Below are positions 25,804 through 37,389 of a DNA stretch of 64,000 nucleotides, in pieces. The position numbers were made by a program, and so were the translations under genes. Position 1 is the stretch's first letter, and each line of letters starts with the position of its first letter. The DNA lies in NCBI RefSeq assembly GCF_900108485.1, contig NZ_FNXF01000018.1, positions 29,315 to 93,314 of the forward strand. Direction: 5' to 3'. Under the pieces are notes generated by a model. It made no database searches, was not told where the DNA came from, and saw nothing but the letters and a program-made list of their open reading frames with translations. The stretch comes from Rheinheimera pacifica (lineage in GTDB: Bacteria > Pseudomonadota > Gammaproteobacteria > Enterobacterales > Alteromonadaceae).

Positions 25804-27018
25804 TTAACCACGGTACTTTTGCATAACTAAAGTGGCATTAGTACCACCAAAACCAAAGCTGTTCGACATCACGGTATTAAGCTCAGCCGGGGTGGCTTTA
25901 GTAACAATATTCAGCCCCTGCGCGGCTTCATCCAGCTCACCGATATTAATTGAAGGCGCGATAAAGCTGTGTTTCATCATCAGCAGTGAATATATTGCTT
26001 CATGCACGCCGGCAGCACCCAGCGCATGGCCGGTCATCGCTTTGGTCGCACTGATAGCTGGTGATTTACCGGCAAATACTTCCTGAATAGCACCCAGCTC
26101 TTTTACATCACCTACCGGCGTGCTGGTACCATGCGTATTAACGTAATCTACCTGAGCCGTGACATTCTGCAGGGCCATCTGCATACAACGCACGGCGCCT
26201 TCCCCACTTGGCGCTACCATGTCATAGCCGTCAGACGTTGCGCCATAACCTGTTACTTCAGCATAAATAGTGGCACCACGGGCTAAGGCATGCTCCAGCT
26301 CTTCAACCACGACCATGCCACCGCCACCACTGATCACAAAGCCATCGCGGTTCGCATCATAAGTACGCGATGCCTGCTCAGGGGAGTCGTTGTACTTGGT
26401 AGACAACGCGCCCATCGCATCAAATTCCATTGCCAGCGTCCAGTGTACTTCCTCACCGCCACCGGCAAATACCACGTCCTGCTTGCCCAGCTGGATCAAC
26501 TCTACCGCATGGCCAATACAGTGCGCACTGGTGGCACAGGCCGAGCTGATAGAATAGTTAACACCTTTAATTTTAAACGGTGTCGCCAGACAGGCTGAAC
26601 AGGTACTGGACATGGTTTTTGGCACCGCATAAGGGCCAACCCGCTTTACGCCTTTTTCACGCAAAATATCAGCCGCTTCAACCTGTACTTTAGATGACGC
26701 ACCGCCAGAGCCCGCCACCAAACCAATACGCGGGCTGGAAATTTGCTCTTCGGTAAAACCGGCGTCTGTCATGGCTTCTTGCATAGCAAGGTAAGCATAG
26801 GCTGCAGCATCACCCATAAAACGCATAGCTTTACGGTCAATCAGTTCACTGGGTTCCAGTTTGATATTACCCCATACCTGCGAGCGCAGGCCCAGCTCAG
26901 CAAATTCTTCTGATCGGGTAATGCCTGAGCGCCCGGCCTGTAACGAGGCCAGTACTTCGTCTTTGTTATTACCAATACTGGACACAATACCAATACCTGT
27001 GATTACCGCTCTTTTCAT
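25804..27018 (-). CDS. fabB: 3-oxoacyl-ACP synthase I
   Basis: 404 residues from the ATG at 27018 ([18 protein letters not shown]), with GGAG upstream. A 39-codon extension to 27135 is rejected for lack of family match. Condensing-enzyme catalytic residues: Cys in [14 protein letters not shown], His in [12 protein letters not shown], Lys/His in [15 protein letters not shown]. Elongates acyl-ACP in fatty acid synthesis and is needed for unsaturated chains. Transcribed away from mnmC, 173 bp. Confidence 0.97.
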   Translation of the reverse strand: MKRAVITGIGIVSSIGNNKDEVLASLQAGRSGITRSEEFAELGLRSQVWGNIKLEPSELIDRKAMRFMGDAAAYAYLAMQEAMTDAGFTEEQISSPRIGLVAGSGGASSKVQVEAADILREKGVKRVGPYAVPKTMSSTCSACLATPFKIKGVNYSISSACATSAHCIGHAVELIQLGKQDVVFAGGGEEVHWTLAMEFDAMGALSTKYNDSPEQASRTYDANRDGFVISGGGGMVVVEELEHALARGATIYAEVTGYGATSDGYDMVAPSGEGAVRCMQMALQNVTAQVDYVNTHGTSTPVGDVKELGAIQEVFAGKSPAISATKAMTGHALGAAGVHEAIYSLLMMKHSFIAPSINIGELDEAAQGLNIVTKATPAELNTVMSNSFGFGGTNATLVMQKYRG

Positions 27019-27191
27019 GCTTTCTCCATCGACCAGCCAATTGCCGGCAAGGTTAAAATAATACTGTGCGCTATTGTACGGACTTTGTTCTGCAAAGTGG
27101 TCAGCTTTCAGCGCACACTTGTACTCTGTTTTCAATTTTGCGATAGCTTAGGGTAAACTACAAGCCGAATATTGTGGTGGACCCGCCTTCT

Positions 27192-29054
27192 ATGTCTCAG
27201 CTTACACACGCCAAAATACATTTTAATGAACAAGGTACGCCCGTGGCGTCAGATTTTGATGACGTCTATTTTTCCAATGACGGTGGCATGGCTGAAACCA
27301 GCTACGTATTTTTGCAGCAAAATGGCTTACCAGAGCGCTGGCACACACATTCAGGGCCCGCCTTCCATATTATTGAAACCGGCTTTGGCACCGGCGCCAA
27401 CTTTCTGCTGAGCTGGCTGCGCTTTCGTCAATACCGCCAGCTGTTTCCAGATGCTGTCTGCCAACGCCTGTATTTCAGTAGTTTTGAAAAATTCCCGCTT
27501 AGCCATGCCGATCTAACCCAGGCGCTAGCAGTACACACCGAGCTTAAACAGCAGTGCCAGCAACTGCTGGACGCTTATCCGCTGTGTATTGGCGGTTGTC
27601 ACCGGCTTAGCTTTGATAATGGCAGCGTAGTACTGGATTTATGGTTTGGCGATGTAAATACCCTGCTGCCACAGCTTAATGCCAAAGCAGATGCTATTTA
27701 CCTTGATGGTTTTGCCCCCAGCAAAAACCCGGATATGTGGCAGCAGCAGCTGTTTACCGGCCTGGCCCGGCTAAGTGGTAATGGCAGCACAGTGTCTACC
27801 TTTACCTCTGCCGGGCTGGTAAAGCGTGGCCTGCAACAGGCAGGTTTTACGGTGAGTAAAATTAAAGGCTTTGGCCGCAAGCGTGAAATGCTGACGGCCA
27901 TAATGGCAACGGATACCGCTACACCTACCCAGCCAAACAATGAAATTACCATTATAGGCGGCGGTATAGCATCGCTTTGCACAGCTTTGGCACTGACTCA
28001 GCGCGGTGTGGCCGTGCATCTTATTTGTGAAGATGACAGGGTGGCACGCCAGGCGTCACAAAACCGCCAGGGCGCGGTATACCCCAACCTGCATGCGAAC
28101 CTGACCGATGACAGCCAGTTACACGCTCAGGCCTTTTTGTTTGCCCGGCGCTTTTATCAGCACTGGCAACAACAAGGGCTGAGTTTTGCCATGGACTGGT
28201 GTGGCTTACTGCATCTGGCCAGCAATACGCTGCTACAACAGCGCCAGCAAAAACTGATAGATAAAGCGCTATGGCCAACTAAACTGGTGCAGGCCGTAAA
28301 TGCCAGCGAAGCCTCTGCCATTGCCGGGCTTGAACTGCCCCACAGCGGCATTTACTTGCCGCTGGCCGGCTGGTTAAGCCCGCAACAGTTCTGCCTGCAG
28401 GCGCTGCAATATTTACAACAGCAAAAGTTATTTCGCTTTAGCCCTGATTGTAAAGTACGGGCGATAAGGCAACATAATAGCGGATGGCATTTAGATACCG
28501 CAGCCGGAGAATATCAGGCCGCAGTTTTAGTATTAGCCTGTGGTAGCAAACTGGCAGAATTTGCCCCAACAGCACAGTTGCCGCTGAATAAAATCCGCGG
28601 CCAGGTCAGTTATGTGCAAGCCAGCGCTATGGCGCCACTTAAAACGGTGCTGTGTCATAAAGGTTATATTACGCCGCAGTGGCAAAACCTGCACAGTGTT
28701 GGCGCTACTTTTGACCGTAACGCAACAGAAGCCTTTATCAGCGCGCAGGATAACAGCGAAAACGTAGAATTGGTGCGCCAGCAACTGCAGCAACCCGCCT
28801 GGTTTGCAAAGGCTGAAGTAACAGACGCCACAGCGGCATTTCGAGCTACTGTGCCGGATCATCTGCCCCTGGTTGGCCCTTTGGCTGAACAGCAAAACCT
28901 TTACCTGATAGGTGCTATGGGCGCCAGAGGTATTATGCTGTCGCCATTGCTGGCCGAGCTATTGGTGTGCCAGATTTGTGCTGAACCGCTGCCGTTATCA
29001 CAACAGCTGTGTGAGCGGCTGGCCGCTACCCGTTTTCATAGCGACACGCTTTAA
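27192..29054 (+). CDS. mnmC: bifunctional tRNA 5-methylaminomethyl-2-thiouridine enzyme
   Basis: 620 residues, two fused domains. The N-terminal SAM methyltransferase domain has FDDVYFSNDGG, IETGFGTGANFLLSW and DAIYLDGFAPSKNPDMW. The C-terminal FAD-dependent oxidoreductase begins ITIIGGGIASLCTALAL. Together they remove the carboxymethyl group from cmnm5s2U34 and methylate the product in tRNAs for Lys, Glu and Gln. The ATG at 27192 is chosen; a GTG at 27174 is in frame but neither has a strong Shine-Dalgarno sequence. About 50 residues shorter than E. coli MnmC. Confidence 0.95.
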   Translation: MSQLTHAKIHFNEQGTPVASDFDDVYFSNDGGMAETSYVFLQQNGLPERWHTHSGPAFHIIETGFGTGANFLLSWLRFRQYRQLFPDAVCQRLYFSSFEKFPLSHADLTQALAVHTELKQQCQQLLDAYPLCIGGCHRLSFDNGSVVLDLWFGDVNTLLPQLNAKADAIYLDGFAPSKNPDMWQQQLFTGLARLSGNGSTVSTFTSAGLVKRGLQQAGFTVSKIKGFGRKREMLTAIMATDTATPTQPNNEITIIGGGIASLCTALALTQRGVAVHLICEDDRVARQASQNRQGAVYPNLHANLTDDSQLHAQAFLFARRFYQHWQQQGLSFAMDWCGLLHLASNTLLQQRQQKLIDKALWPTKLVQAVNASEASAIAGLELPHSGIYLPLAGWLSPQQFCLQALQYLQQQKLFRFSPDCKVRAIRQHNSGWHLDTAAGEYQAAVLVLACGSKLAEFAPTAQLPLNKIRGQVSYVQASAMAPLKTVLCHKGYITPQWQNLHSVGATFDRNATEAFISAQDNSENVELVRQQLQQPAWFAKAEVTDATAAFRATVPDHLPLVGPLAEQQNLYLIGAMGARGIMLSPLLAELLVCQICAEPLPLSQQLCERLAATRFHSDTL

Positions 29055-29137
29055 ATACCGGCAGGTATAATGCTGGGCAAAGGCAATAAAAGTTTGCTAA
29101 GGTAGCGCAGAATAATAAATAAAAATAAGGACAAAAC

Positions 29138-29464
29138 ATGCGTCTAGCCGTTTTATTATGTCTGGCGTTATTCAATTACGGGCACAGCGCTGCCGCTAAA
29201 GATTTTTACCAGATCCCGCTGCCGGAAGATGCCCGTGAATTTGCCCGGCTTGATAATAAACTGCCTGCAGTGCTCAGTTACTTTAGCCAGCAAAGCGAAA
29301 CCACACTACGCGATTTTTATATCCAGCAACTGGGGCAGCCTGATTCAATACAAAGCAGGTATGGCCGCGAACATTTATATTTTACGCTCAATGGTAACCA
29401 GGTACGGGTGCTGATCTCAAGCCGCGATAACTGGCGCCAGGTTGATGTTATGGTGCAAAACTAA
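29138..29464 (+). CDS. hypothetical exported protein (108 aa)
   Basis: Signal peptide [20 protein letters not shown], then a small alpha+beta domain with [30 protein letters not shown], a pattern seen in SmpA/BamE-like small envelope proteins but not close enough to name. AAGGA precedes the ATG. Convergent with motY, 5 bp between stops. Confidence 0.6.
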   Translation: MRLAVLLCLALFNYGHSAAAKDFYQIPLPEDAREFARLDNKLPAVLSYFSQQSETTLRDFYIQQLGQPDSIQSRYGREHLYFTLNGNQVRVLISSRDNWRQVDVMVQN

Positions 29465-29469
29465 GCCGG

Positions 29470-30339
29470 TTAAGGCTTAGTCAGCTGCAACACTACCCTG
29501 CGGTTTTGTTTGCGTTCTAAGGCGGTATCGTTTGGCGCTACGTGGCGTCGTTCACCAAAACCTTCTACCTGAACTTTATCCTCACTTAGCCCGGCGGCAA
29601 CAAAAAAGCTTTTTACTTTCTCCGCCCGCTTTACCGATAACTGCTCGTTCATCCAGCGCCCGCCATAACTGTCGGTGTAGCCCTGAATTTCCACATAAGC
29701 GATATCCTGATCATATTTCAGGTATTCAGCGATCTGCGCCAGCCTGCGCTCCGATTCCCGGGTTAACTTGTCGCCGCCACTTTCATAGCTCAGAACGGTA
29801 AAAGCAATATCATCAAAGCCATACGGCAATAAACGCGACACACACTGATTAAACTGATGGTAATTTGCCGGAAACTGCACCGGGTTCATCGCCGCCACTA
29901 CTTTATCGTAAGGGCTGTACCAGTCGCTGAAGTAAAACGTCGGACTAAAGCCCTGCTCCAGTTCAGTCAGTAAGGTCCAGGCCGTTTTTTTCGGTAGGTC
30001 GCCATTGTATTGCTTTAATAACTTCATGCTGGCCACCGCTTTAGCAGGGGTGCCCGGACGCCAGGCCGGCGGCACTGACAGTACCTCAGCTAAACCATAG
30101 TTATCGGGCAGGCGTAGCATTTGCAATTCAAAATCCAGGTTCAGCCCTTTACTGGCCACACTGCGAAATACCGCCTGGCCAAACTGCGGAATTTCATGCT
30201 GCAGCTGACACTCCAACGGGGTGTTTTTACTTAATTGCCAGACTGATTGCTCAATACTGGCAGAATATTGACGCAACTGTGGCTGCGCCAACACACTGGC
30301 ACTGCACAACAGGCTGCTGATCATTAATAAAGTTCGCAT
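29470..30339 (-). CDS. motY: sodium-type flagellar protein MotY
   Basis: 289 residues from the ATG at 30339 ([18 protein letters not shown] signal peptide). The N-terminal stator-ring domain keeps [25 protein letters not shown] and NLDFEL, as in Vibrio MotY. The C-terminal OmpA-like peptidoglycan-binding domain has [28 protein letters not shown] and the closing RKQNRRVVL. MotY forms the T ring with MotX around the polar sodium-driven motor and recruits PomAB. No other flagellar genes are nearby, as is usual for this gene beside rnt. Confidence 0.92.
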   Translation of the reverse strand: MRTLLMISSLLCSASVLAQPQLRQYSASIEQSVWQLSKNTPLECQLQHEIPQFGQAVFRSVASKGLNLDFELQMLRLPDNYGLAEVLSVPPAWRPGTPAKAVASMKLLKQYNGDLPKKTAWTLLTELEQGFSPTFYFSDWYSPYDKVVAAMNPVQFPANYHQFNQCVSRLLPYGFDDIAFTVLSYESGGDKLTRESERRLAQIAEYLKYDQDIAYVEIQGYTDSYGGRWMNEQLSVKRAEKVKSFFVAAGLSEDKVQVEGFGERRHVAPNDTALERKQNRRVVLQLTKP

Positions 30340-30472
30340 TTTCTGGCTTTCCACCACTGTCGGTAAGCAATTTATGGCAATTTGGCTTTATGTTAAGCAA
30401 ACACTATGCCGCAACAAGACGCTGACGCAATTCTTTGGCATAATAGCCGCTGATTGGCAAACTGGCGATGTT

Positions 30473-31141
30473 ATGACACAACCAAGATCACAGCTGGCGC
30501 AGCGCTTCCGCGGTTACTACCCTGTAGTTATCGACGTGGAAACCGCAGGCTTTAATGCAAAAACAGATGCTTTACTGGAAATAGCCGCCACCTTGCTGGA
30601 TATGGACGATGACGGCAATTTAATTCCGCTGCAAACACTGCACTTTCACGTTGAGCCCTTCGAGGGGGCAAATCTGGATGCCAGCTCACTGGCATTTAAC
30701 GGTATAGATCCCTTTAACCCATTGCGTGGCGCAGTGCCAGAGCGCGAAGCCATTACGGAAATATGTAAAGCGGTGCGCAAAGCGCAGAAAGACGCCGACT
30801 GCCAGCGCAGCGTTATAGTGGCGCACAATGCTGCCTTTGATCAGAGCTTTTTTAACGCCGCAGTGGAAAGGCTTAACTTTAAACGCTCGCCCTTTCATGC
30901 GTTTGTGTCATTCGATACCACCAGTTTGTCGGCATTAGCATTGGGGCAAACTGTACTTGCCAAAGCCTGCCAGGCGGCAGGTATTGAATTTAATAACAAA
31001 GAAGCGCACAGCGCTTTGTATGATACCGAACGCACTGCTGAGCTGTTTTGTTATATTGTTAATAGCTGGAAACAACTTGGCGGCTGGCCGCTGGCGCAGG
31101 TAGTGGAAGCAAGCCGCGAAGACACCAGTGAACCGGTGTGA
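30473..31141 (+). CDS. rnt: ribonuclease T
   Basis: 222 residues from the ATG at 30473; 33 extra in-frame codons upstream do not match the family. DEDDh exonuclease motifs: [27 protein letters not shown] and [16 protein letters not shown]. Trims the 3' ends of tRNAs and other stable RNAs. Divergent from motY. Confidence 0.96.
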   Translation: MTQPRSQLAQRFRGYYPVVIDVETAGFNAKTDALLEIAATLLDMDDDGNLIPLQTLHFHVEPFEGANLDASSLAFNGIDPFNPLRGAVPEREAITEICKAVRKAQKDADCQRSVIVAHNAAFDQSFFNAAVERLNFKRSPFHAFVSFDTTSLSALALGQTVLAKACQAAGIEFNNKEAHSALYDTERTAELFCYIVNSWKQLGGWPLAQVVEASREDTSEPV

Positions 31142-31176
31142 AACACAAGCAGCCCGGACTCGCCGCTTAACCGTCA

Positions 31177-31214
31177 AAATATAAAGGCCGCAATAAGAAG
31201 CGGCCTTTATATTT
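31177..31214. terminator. bidirectional terminator between rnt and grxD
   Basis: AAATATAAAGGCCGC pairs perfectly with GCGGCCTTTATATTT across an 8-base loop. Confidence 0.85.
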
Positions 31215-31228
31215 ACCACAGCAAGATT

Positions 31229-31570
31229 TTACTCTGCGGCGGTATCGGTTTTGTATTTAGCAGCAGTTTCTTTAATCAATGGCTGCAACTCACCACGCTG
31301 AAACATTTCCAGCACGATATCACAACCACCAACCAGTTCACCGTCTACCCACAACTGTGGAAAAGTAGGCCAATTGGCATATTTGGGTAATTCAGCACGG
31401 ATATCCGGGTTTTGCAAAATATCTACAAAAGCAAATTGTTCGCCACAGGCAATCAGCGCCTGTGAAGCCTGCGCCGAAAACCCACAGCTTGGGAATTTAG
31501 GCGAGCCTTTCATAAATAACAGGATCGGATTCTCAGCAATTTGCTGCTTAATTTTATCTAACGTTTCCAT
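31229..31570 (-). CDS. grxD: monothiol glutaredoxin
   Basis: 113 residues from the ATG at 31570 with GAGGTG upstream. Monothiol active site PSCGFS, cis-proline region WPTFPQLWVDGELVGGCDI. Binds and passes on 2Fe-2S clusters with glutathione. The neighbouring sodB and rnt match the order in related genomes. Confidence 0.96.
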   Translation of the reverse strand: METLDKIKQQIAENPILLFMKGSPKFPSCGFSAQASQALIACGEQFAFVDILQNPDIRAELPKYANWPTFPQLWVDGELVGGCDIVLEMFQRGELQPLIKETAAKYKTDTAAE

Positions 31571-31809
31571 TAACACCTCACAACATGAGCATTTTCAGAC
31601 TGGCAGACATTTTACGCTGTTCTGTCGTAACTGGCACTTGAGATCTGAGAAAAAATCCCCACCTCTGTTGCTACAACCCTAAGCGCTGATTATCACATCC
31701 GGCTACACTGGATCAGCCAATAATCAATACTGTAAAACTTGAGTATTTTAGTCAGGTTTTGTAGTCTACGCCATGCAGACATCATAAACAACGCCAACGG
31801 AGAACGACA

Positions 31810-32394
31810 ATGGCCTTTGAATTACCAGCATTACCTTATGCAAAAGACGCTTTAGCGCCACACATTTCCGCAGAAACTCTGGAATACCACTACGGCAAGC
31901 ACCACAATACCTACGTGGTAAAACTAAATGGTTTGATTGAAGGCACCCCCTTTGCCGGTAAATCTCTGGAAGAAATCGTGCGTACCTCTGAAGGTGGCAT
32001 TTTCAACAACGCCGCTCAGGTATGGAACCACACTTTCTACTGGCACTGCTTGTCACCAAACGGTGGCGGCGAGCCAACAGGTGCGTTAGCCGATGCTATC
32101 AATGCTAAATGGGGCTCTTTTGCTGCATTTAAAACCGCCTTTAACGACAAAGCCGTGAACAACTTTGGTTCAAGCTGGACCTGGTTAGTGAAAAAAGCTA
32201 ATGGCAGCGTGGATATCGTTAACACCAGCAATGCCGCCACGCCTTTAACAGATACCAGCGTAACGCCTGTCATGACTGTAGATTTGTGGGAACACGCCTA
32301 CTACATTGACTACCGCAATGCCCGCCCTACTTATCTGGATGCATTCTGGGCACTGGTTAACTGGAAATTCGCCAGCGAAAACTTTGCCAAGTAA
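31810..32394 (+). CDS. sodB: iron superoxide dismutase
   Basis: 194 residues. Metal ligands: His in [14 protein letters not shown], His in [11 protein letters not shown], and Asp/His in [13 protein letters not shown]. The sequence context [14 protein letters not shown] favours iron. No signal peptide; cytoplasmic. GGAG lies before the ATG. Confidence 0.97.
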   Translation: MAFELPALPYAKDALAPHISAETLEYHYGKHHNTYVVKLNGLIEGTPFAGKSLEEIVRTSEGGIFNNAAQVWNHTFYWHCLSPNGGGEPTGALADAINAKWGSFAAFKTAFNDKAVNNFGSSWTWLVKKANGSVDIVNTSNAATPLTDTSVTPVMTVDLWEHAYYIDYRNARPTYLDAFWALVNWKFASENFAK

Positions 32395-32412
32395 GACTTA
32401 GCAGTATTAAAT

Positions 32413-32437
32413 AAACCCGGCCTATGCCGGGTTTTTT
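32413..32437 (+). terminator. terminator after sodB
   Basis: AACCCGGC/GCCGGGTT stem, 4-base loop, then TTTTT. The rest of the gap to 32622 should hold the prkA promoter, not identified. Confidence 0.9.
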
Positions 32438-32622
32438 GTCCACCAAGCTTTACATTTTCCCGCAGTACACCAACTAAACCATTTTGCCCTCAGCCACTAT
32501 AGCCTGAAGAAATTTATAGATTTTTCTGTCAATTAGTCAGGCGGGAATCCGCTTTACTGTCTAACCTTAAGATAACAGCTTGGCTGCCACCCTTTTCCGA
32601 TGTTTAAAAGCTGGAGGTGCAT

Positions 32623-34545
32623 ATGAGTATTTTCGAGCACTATAAATCACGCTACGAAGCTGCGAAAGAAGAAGAATATAGCATCCAGGAATTCCTGGCA
32701 TTATGCAAAAACGACAAAAGCTGTTACGCCAGTGCAGCCGAGCGTTTGTTGCTGGCTATAGGTAAACCCGAACTGACCGATACTGCGCAAGATCCACAGT
32801 TAAGCAGGCTGTTCTCCAACCGGGTAATAGCACGCTACCCGGCATTTTCCGAATTTTATGGTATGGAAGATGCCATCGAACAAATTGTGTCTTACCTGAA
32901 GCATTCGGCGCAGGGGCTGGAAGAGCGCAAACAAATTTTGTATTTACTCGGCCCGGTGGGCGGCGGTAAGTCGTCACTGGCCGAAAAGCTGAAACATTTA
33001 ATGCAGCAAATTCCGATTTATTACTTAAAAGGCTCACCGGTGTACGACCATCCGCTGTGCCTGTTCGACGTTAACGAAGATGGCAATATTCTGCAGCAGG
33101 AATACGGCATTCCCAGACGCTACCTGCGCAATATTATGTCACCCTGGGCCAGTAAACGGCTGCACGAATATAACGGCGATATCAGCCAGTTTAAGGTGGT
33201 GAAAAAATACCCGTCTATATTGGATCAGCTGGCCATTGCCAAAACCGAGCCCGGCGATGAAAACAATCAGGATATTGCCTCACTGGTAGGTAAAGTGGAT
33301 ATCCGCCAGTTGGAACACTTCGCCCAGAATGACCCCGATGCTTATAGCTACTCTGGTGCACTTTGTCGCGCTAATCAGGGCCTGATGGAATTTGTTGAGA
33401 TGTTCAAAGCACCGATTAAGGTACTGCACCCTTTGCTGACAGCAACGCAGGAAGGTAACTACAATGGCACCGAGGGTTTAGCGGCGTTGCCGTTTGACGG
33501 CATTATACTGGCACACAGCAATGAATCTGAGTGGCAAACCTTTCGCAATAACAAGAACAATGAAGCCTTTCTTGATCGGGTTTACATTGTAAAAGTACCT
33601 TACTGCCTGCGGGTTAGCGAAGAGAAGCGTATATATCAAAAGCTACTGGAACACAGCGAGCTGAATACTGCACCTTGTGCACCGGGCACCTTAAGCTCCC
33701 TGGCACAGTTTGCAGTGTTGTCCCGGTTGAAAAACCCCGATAACTCCAGCATTTACTCCAAAATGCGTGTTTACGATGGGGAAAGCTTAAAAGACACCGA
33801 TCCTAAGGCAAAATCGTATCAGGAGTACCGCGACTATGCCGGCGTCGATGAAGGCATGACAGGCTTATCAACCCGTTTTGCTTTTAAAATTTTATCGCGG
33901 GTATTTAACTTCGACAGCACAGAAGTGGCCGCCAACCCGGTACACCTGTTTTATGTGCTGGAACAGCAGATAGAGCGTGAGCAATTCCCTGCCGATGTGG
34001 CAGAGCGGTATCTGGAGCATTTAAAAGGCTATTTGATCCCTAAATACATTGAATTTATAGGTAAAGAAATTCAAACCGCGTATTTAGAATCCTATTCCGA
34101 GTACGGGCAGAATATCTTTGATCGCTACGTGATTTATGCTGATTTCTGGATCCAGGATCAGGAATACCGCGATCCTGAAACCGGCCAGTTATTTGACCGC
34201 TCAGCACTGAATGCAGAGCTGGAAAAGATCGAAAAACCTGCCGGCATCAGTAACCCGAAAGATTTCCGCAATGAAATAGTTAACTTTGTGCTTAGAGCCA
34301 AAGCGAAAAACAATGGCAAAAACCCAACCTGGACCAGCTACGAGAAGCTGCGCACTGTGATAGAGAAGAAAATGTTCTCCAGCACAGAAGAGTTGCTGCC
34401 GGTAATTTCGTTTAATGCCAAAACCTCAACCGATGATCAGAAAAAACACGATGATTTTGTCAACCGGATGATGGAAAAAGGCTATACCCGTAAGCAGGTA
34501 AGGTTGTTGTCAGAGTGGTATCTGCGCGTACGTAAATCGCAGTAA
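32623..34545 (+). CDS. yeaG: PrkA-type serine protein kinase YeaG
   Basis: 640 residues; ATG at 32623, 5 bases after GGAGG. AAA+-like domain with Walker A LGPVGGGKSSLAEKL near residue 105 and a C-terminal kinase-related region. In enterics YeaG acts with YeaH in nitrogen-starvation and stationary-phase stress control. First gene of the yeaG-yeaH-ycgB operon (17 and 28 bp gaps). Confidence 0.96.
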   Translation: MSIFEHYKSRYEAAKEEEYSIQEFLALCKNDKSCYASAAERLLLAIGKPELTDTAQDPQLSRLFSNRVIARYPAFSEFYGMEDAIEQIVSYLKHSAQGLEERKQILYLLGPVGGGKSSLAEKLKHLMQQIPIYYLKGSPVYDHPLCLFDVNEDGNILQQEYGIPRRYLRNIMSPWASKRLHEYNGDISQFKVVKKYPSILDQLAIAKTEPGDENNQDIASLVGKVDIRQLEHFAQNDPDAYSYSGALCRANQGLMEFVEMFKAPIKVLHPLLTATQEGNYNGTEGLAALPFDGIILAHSNESEWQTFRNNKNNEAFLDRVYIVKVPYCLRVSEEKRIYQKLLEHSELNTAPCAPGTLSSLAQFAVLSRLKNPDNSSIYSKMRVYDGESLKDTDPKAKSYQEYRDYAGVDEGMTGLSTRFAFKILSRVFNFDSTEVAANPVHLFYVLEQQIEREQFPADVAERYLEHLKGYLIPKYIEFIGKEIQTAYLESYSEYGQNIFDRYVIYADFWIQDQEYRDPETGQLFDRSALNAELEKIEKPAGISNPKDFRNEIVNFVLRAKAKNNGKNPTWTSYEKLRTVIEKKMFSSTEELLPVISFNAKTSTDDQKKHDDFVNRMMEKGYTRKQVRLLSEWYLRVRKSQ

Positions 34546-34562
34546 CGTAAGCCGGAGGTAGT

Positions 34563-35831
34563 ATGGCGCACTTTATAGACAGACGGCTGAATGGTAAGAA
34601 TAAAAGCGCGGTAAACCGCCAGCGCTTTATTCGCCGCTACAAGCAACAAATTAAAAAAGCCGTGTCGGACGCCATCAGCAAACGCAGCGTTACCGACATT
34701 AGCAGCGGTGAAAGTGTCACTATTCCCAGCAAAGACATTACTGAGCCGTTTTTTCATCAGGGTAAAGGCGGCCGCAGGCAAATCGTACATCCGGGCAACG
34801 ATCAGTTCAGCCCGGGTGATCGTATTAAACGGCCACAAGGTGGCGGTGGTTCGGGCAGTGGCCAAGGAGATCCGGCTAACGACGGTGAGGGCACAGATGA
34901 TTTTGTGTTTTCTATCTCTAAAGATGAGTATCTGGATCTGTTATTTGAAGATTTAGAGCTGCCCAACCTGAGAAAAAACCAGTTAGATAAACTGGTGCAA
35001 TATAAAAATGTACGGGCCGGTTACCGCTCTGAAGGTGTGCCAAGCAATATTGACATAGTGCGCTCGTTACGGGGTTCTCTGGCCCGGCGTGTTGCTATGA
35101 CAGCCGATAAAAAAGCCCGGCTGCGTGACCTGGAGCAGCAACTTAGTGCGCTGGAGCGCGAACCGGTGCCGGATCAGCAGTTGCTGCGCGGTATCATTGA
35201 CGATATTGACACACTAAAACAGCGCATTGCTGCTGTGCCTTTTATCGACAGCTTTGATTTACGCTTTCGTAATTTTCAAAAGCGGCCAGAGCCAACCAGC
35301 AAAGCAGTGATGTTTTGTCTGATGGATGTGTCCGGTTCTATGGATCAGGCCACCAAAGATATGGCGAAACGTTTTTATATACTGCTGTATCTGTTTTTAA
35401 GCCGCAGCTACAAAAATGTTGAGGTGGTGTATATCCGCCATCATACCCAGGCCAAAGAAGTGGATGAACAGGAGTTCTTTTATTCACAGGAAACCGGCGG
35501 CACTATAGTGTCCAGCGCGGTTAAGCTGATGCATGACATAGTGCAGGAGCGCTACAACCCGGTGGAATGGAATATATACGCCGCCCAGGCATCCGATGGC
35601 GATAACTGGACTGACGACAGCGCGCCCTGCGCAGAGCTGCTGGCGAATAAGTTACTACCACTACTGCGCTATTATGCTTACATTGAAATTACGCCCAGGG
35701 CTCACCAGAGCCTGTGGCAGGAATATGAAAAGCTGCTACCGGTGCATGACAACTTTGCCATTCAGCATATTAAAGAAGTCAGTGATATTTACCCGGTGTT
35801 TCGCGAGCTGTTTAAGAAGCAAGCCGCTTAA
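34563..35831 (+). CDS. yeaH: YeaH/YhbH family stress protein
   Basis: 422 residues of the DUF444 family. The N-terminus is basic, a Gly/Ser-rich linker lies near 90-110, and a von Willebrand A-like part has [18 protein letters not shown], i.e. a MIDAS-type DxSGS motif. Partner of the PrkA kinase encoded upstream. Confidence 0.95.
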   Translation: MAHFIDRRLNGKNKSAVNRQRFIRRYKQQIKKAVSDAISKRSVTDISSGESVTIPSKDITEPFFHQGKGGRRQIVHPGNDQFSPGDRIKRPQGGGGSGSGQGDPANDGEGTDDFVFSISKDEYLDLLFEDLELPNLRKNQLDKLVQYKNVRAGYRSEGVPSNIDIVRSLRGSLARRVAMTADKKARLRDLEQQLSALEREPVPDQQLLRGIIDDIDTLKQRIAAVPFIDSFDLRFRNFQKRPEPTSKAVMFCLMDVSGSMDQATKDMAKRFYILLYLFLSRSYKNVEVVYIRHHTQAKEVDEQEFFYSQETGGTIVSSAVKLMHDIVQERYNPVEWNIYAAQASDGDNWTDDSAPCAELLANKLLPLLRYYAYIEITPRAHQSLWQEYEKLLPVHDNFAIQHIKEVSDIYPVFRELFKKQAA

Positions 35832-35859
35832 GCGCAATTGACTTTGCAGTGAGGTTTTT

Positions 35860-37386
35860 ATGGCCAAAGCAAAAACGAAAATAAATGCTTGTTTACCAGA
35901 TGGCCCGGATTGGACCTTCGATCTGCTGGATTCCTATCATCAGGAAATCGCCCGCGTTGCAGCGTACTATCAGCTAGATACTTACCCCAACCAGATTGAA
36001 GTGATTACCGCAGAGCAAATGATGGATGCCTACTCCAGTGTCGGTATGCCGCTGGGTTATCATCACTGGTCTTATGGTAAGAAATTTATCCAGACCGAGC
36101 AAAACTATAAGCGCGGTTATATGGGCCTGGCCTATGAAATTGTTATCAACTCCAACCCGTGCATTGCCTACCTGATGGAAGAAAATACTATTACTATGCA
36201 GGCGCTGGTCATGGCGCATGCCAGTTACGGCCATAACTCTTTTTTTAAAAATAATTACCTGTTTAAAACCTGGACCGACGCTGGCTCTATTATTGATTAC
36301 TTAGTGTTTGCCAAAAACTATATCAGCCAGTGTGAAGAAAAGTACGGCATCAGCGAAGTTGAAGATATGCTCGACTCCTGCCATGCATTAATGAATTATG
36401 GCGTTGACCGCTATAAAAGGCCGCAAAAAATCTCTCTGGATGAAGAACAAAAACGCCAGCATGAGCGCGAAACCTATCTGCAGTCTCAGGTAAATGATTT
36501 ATGGCGCACTATACCGGTAAAAGCTGCCAGTGCAACGCAGCACAAAAGCCGCTTTCCGTCAGAGCCGCAGGAAAATATTCTCTACTTTATTGAAAAAAAT
36601 GCCCCTCTGCTAAAACCCTGGCAGCGTGAGATTGTGCGGATAGTACGTAAAATTTCGCAGTATTTTTATCCGCAAAAACAAACGCAAGTGATGAACGAGG
36701 GCTGGGCCACGTTTTGGCATTACACTATTTTGCAGCATCTGTATGATGAGGGTAAAGTCAGCGATCGCTTTATGCTGGAGGTTCTGCACAGCCATACCAA
36801 TGTGGTAGCGCAACCGGAATACAACAGCAAGTATTACTCCGGCATTAACCCTTATGCGCTGGGTTTTGCCATGTTTACTGATATCCGCCGCATTTGTGAA
36901 CATCCCACAGCCGAAGATAAAGAGTGGTTTCCGGATATCGCGGGCAGTAACTGGCTGGAAACACTGCACTTTGCCATGCAGAATTTTAAAGATGAGAGCT
37001 TTATCAGCCAATATCTGTCACCTAAAGTGATCCGCGATTTTCACTTATTTGCCATTGTCGATGATGACGAAGAAGGCAGTTTAGAAGTGGCCGCTATTCA
37101 TAATGCAGAGGGTTATCAGCGCATACGGCAAATGTTATCGCAGCAATATAATCTGAGCCAGATAGAACCGAACATCCAGGTGCATAATGTCGATTTAAAC
37201 GGCGACCGCTCACTGACATTACATTATATACCGCAAAACCGTATTCCGTTGGCAGGTACTATGCCGCATGTGCTAAAACACTTGCACCGGTTATGGGGCT
37301 TTACCGTTTATCTGGAACAACAAAACTCTGATGGCAGCACAGAGCTACTGCACAGCTGCCCGGAACCTGCGCTGCTTGGCGCCTGA
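35860..37386 (+). CDS. ycgB: SpoVR family protein
   Basis: 508 residues, the usual SpoVR length. Characteristic blocks GYHHWSYGKKF, MAHASYGHNSFFKNNY and VMNEGWATFWHYTIL. Role not well defined: spore cortex in Bacillus, stress regulon in enterics. Third gene of the prkA operon; its stop is 3 bp from the stop of the convergent diguanylate cyclase. Confidence 0.95.
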   Translation: MAKAKTKINACLPDGPDWTFDLLDSYHQEIARVAAYYQLDTYPNQIEVITAEQMMDAYSSVGMPLGYHHWSYGKKFIQTEQNYKRGYMGLAYEIVINSNPCIAYLMEENTITMQALVMAHASYGHNSFFKNNYLFKTWTDAGSIIDYLVFAKNYISQCEEKYGISEVEDMLDSCHALMNYGVDRYKRPQKISLDEEQKRQHERETYLQSQVNDLWRTIPVKAASATQHKSRFPSEPQENILYFIEKNAPLLKPWQREIVRIVRKISQYFYPQKQTQVMNEGWATFWHYTILQHLYDEGKVSDRFMLEVLHSHTNVVAQPEYNSKYYSGINPYALGFAMFTDIRRICEHPTAEDKEWFPDIAGSNWLETLHFAMQNFKDESFISQYLSPKVIRDFHLFAIVDDDEEGSLEVAAIHNAEGYQRIRQMLSQQYNLSQIEPNIQVHNVDLNGDRSLTLHYIPQNRIPLAGTMPHVLKHLHRLWGFTVYLEQQNSDGSTELLHSCPEPALLGA

Positions 37387-37389
37387 GTG

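Noticed and set aside
27019..27135. 39-codon N-terminal extension of FabB
   Set aside because: FabB proteins begin at [10 protein letters not shown]; the extension has no family match and covers the promoter region.
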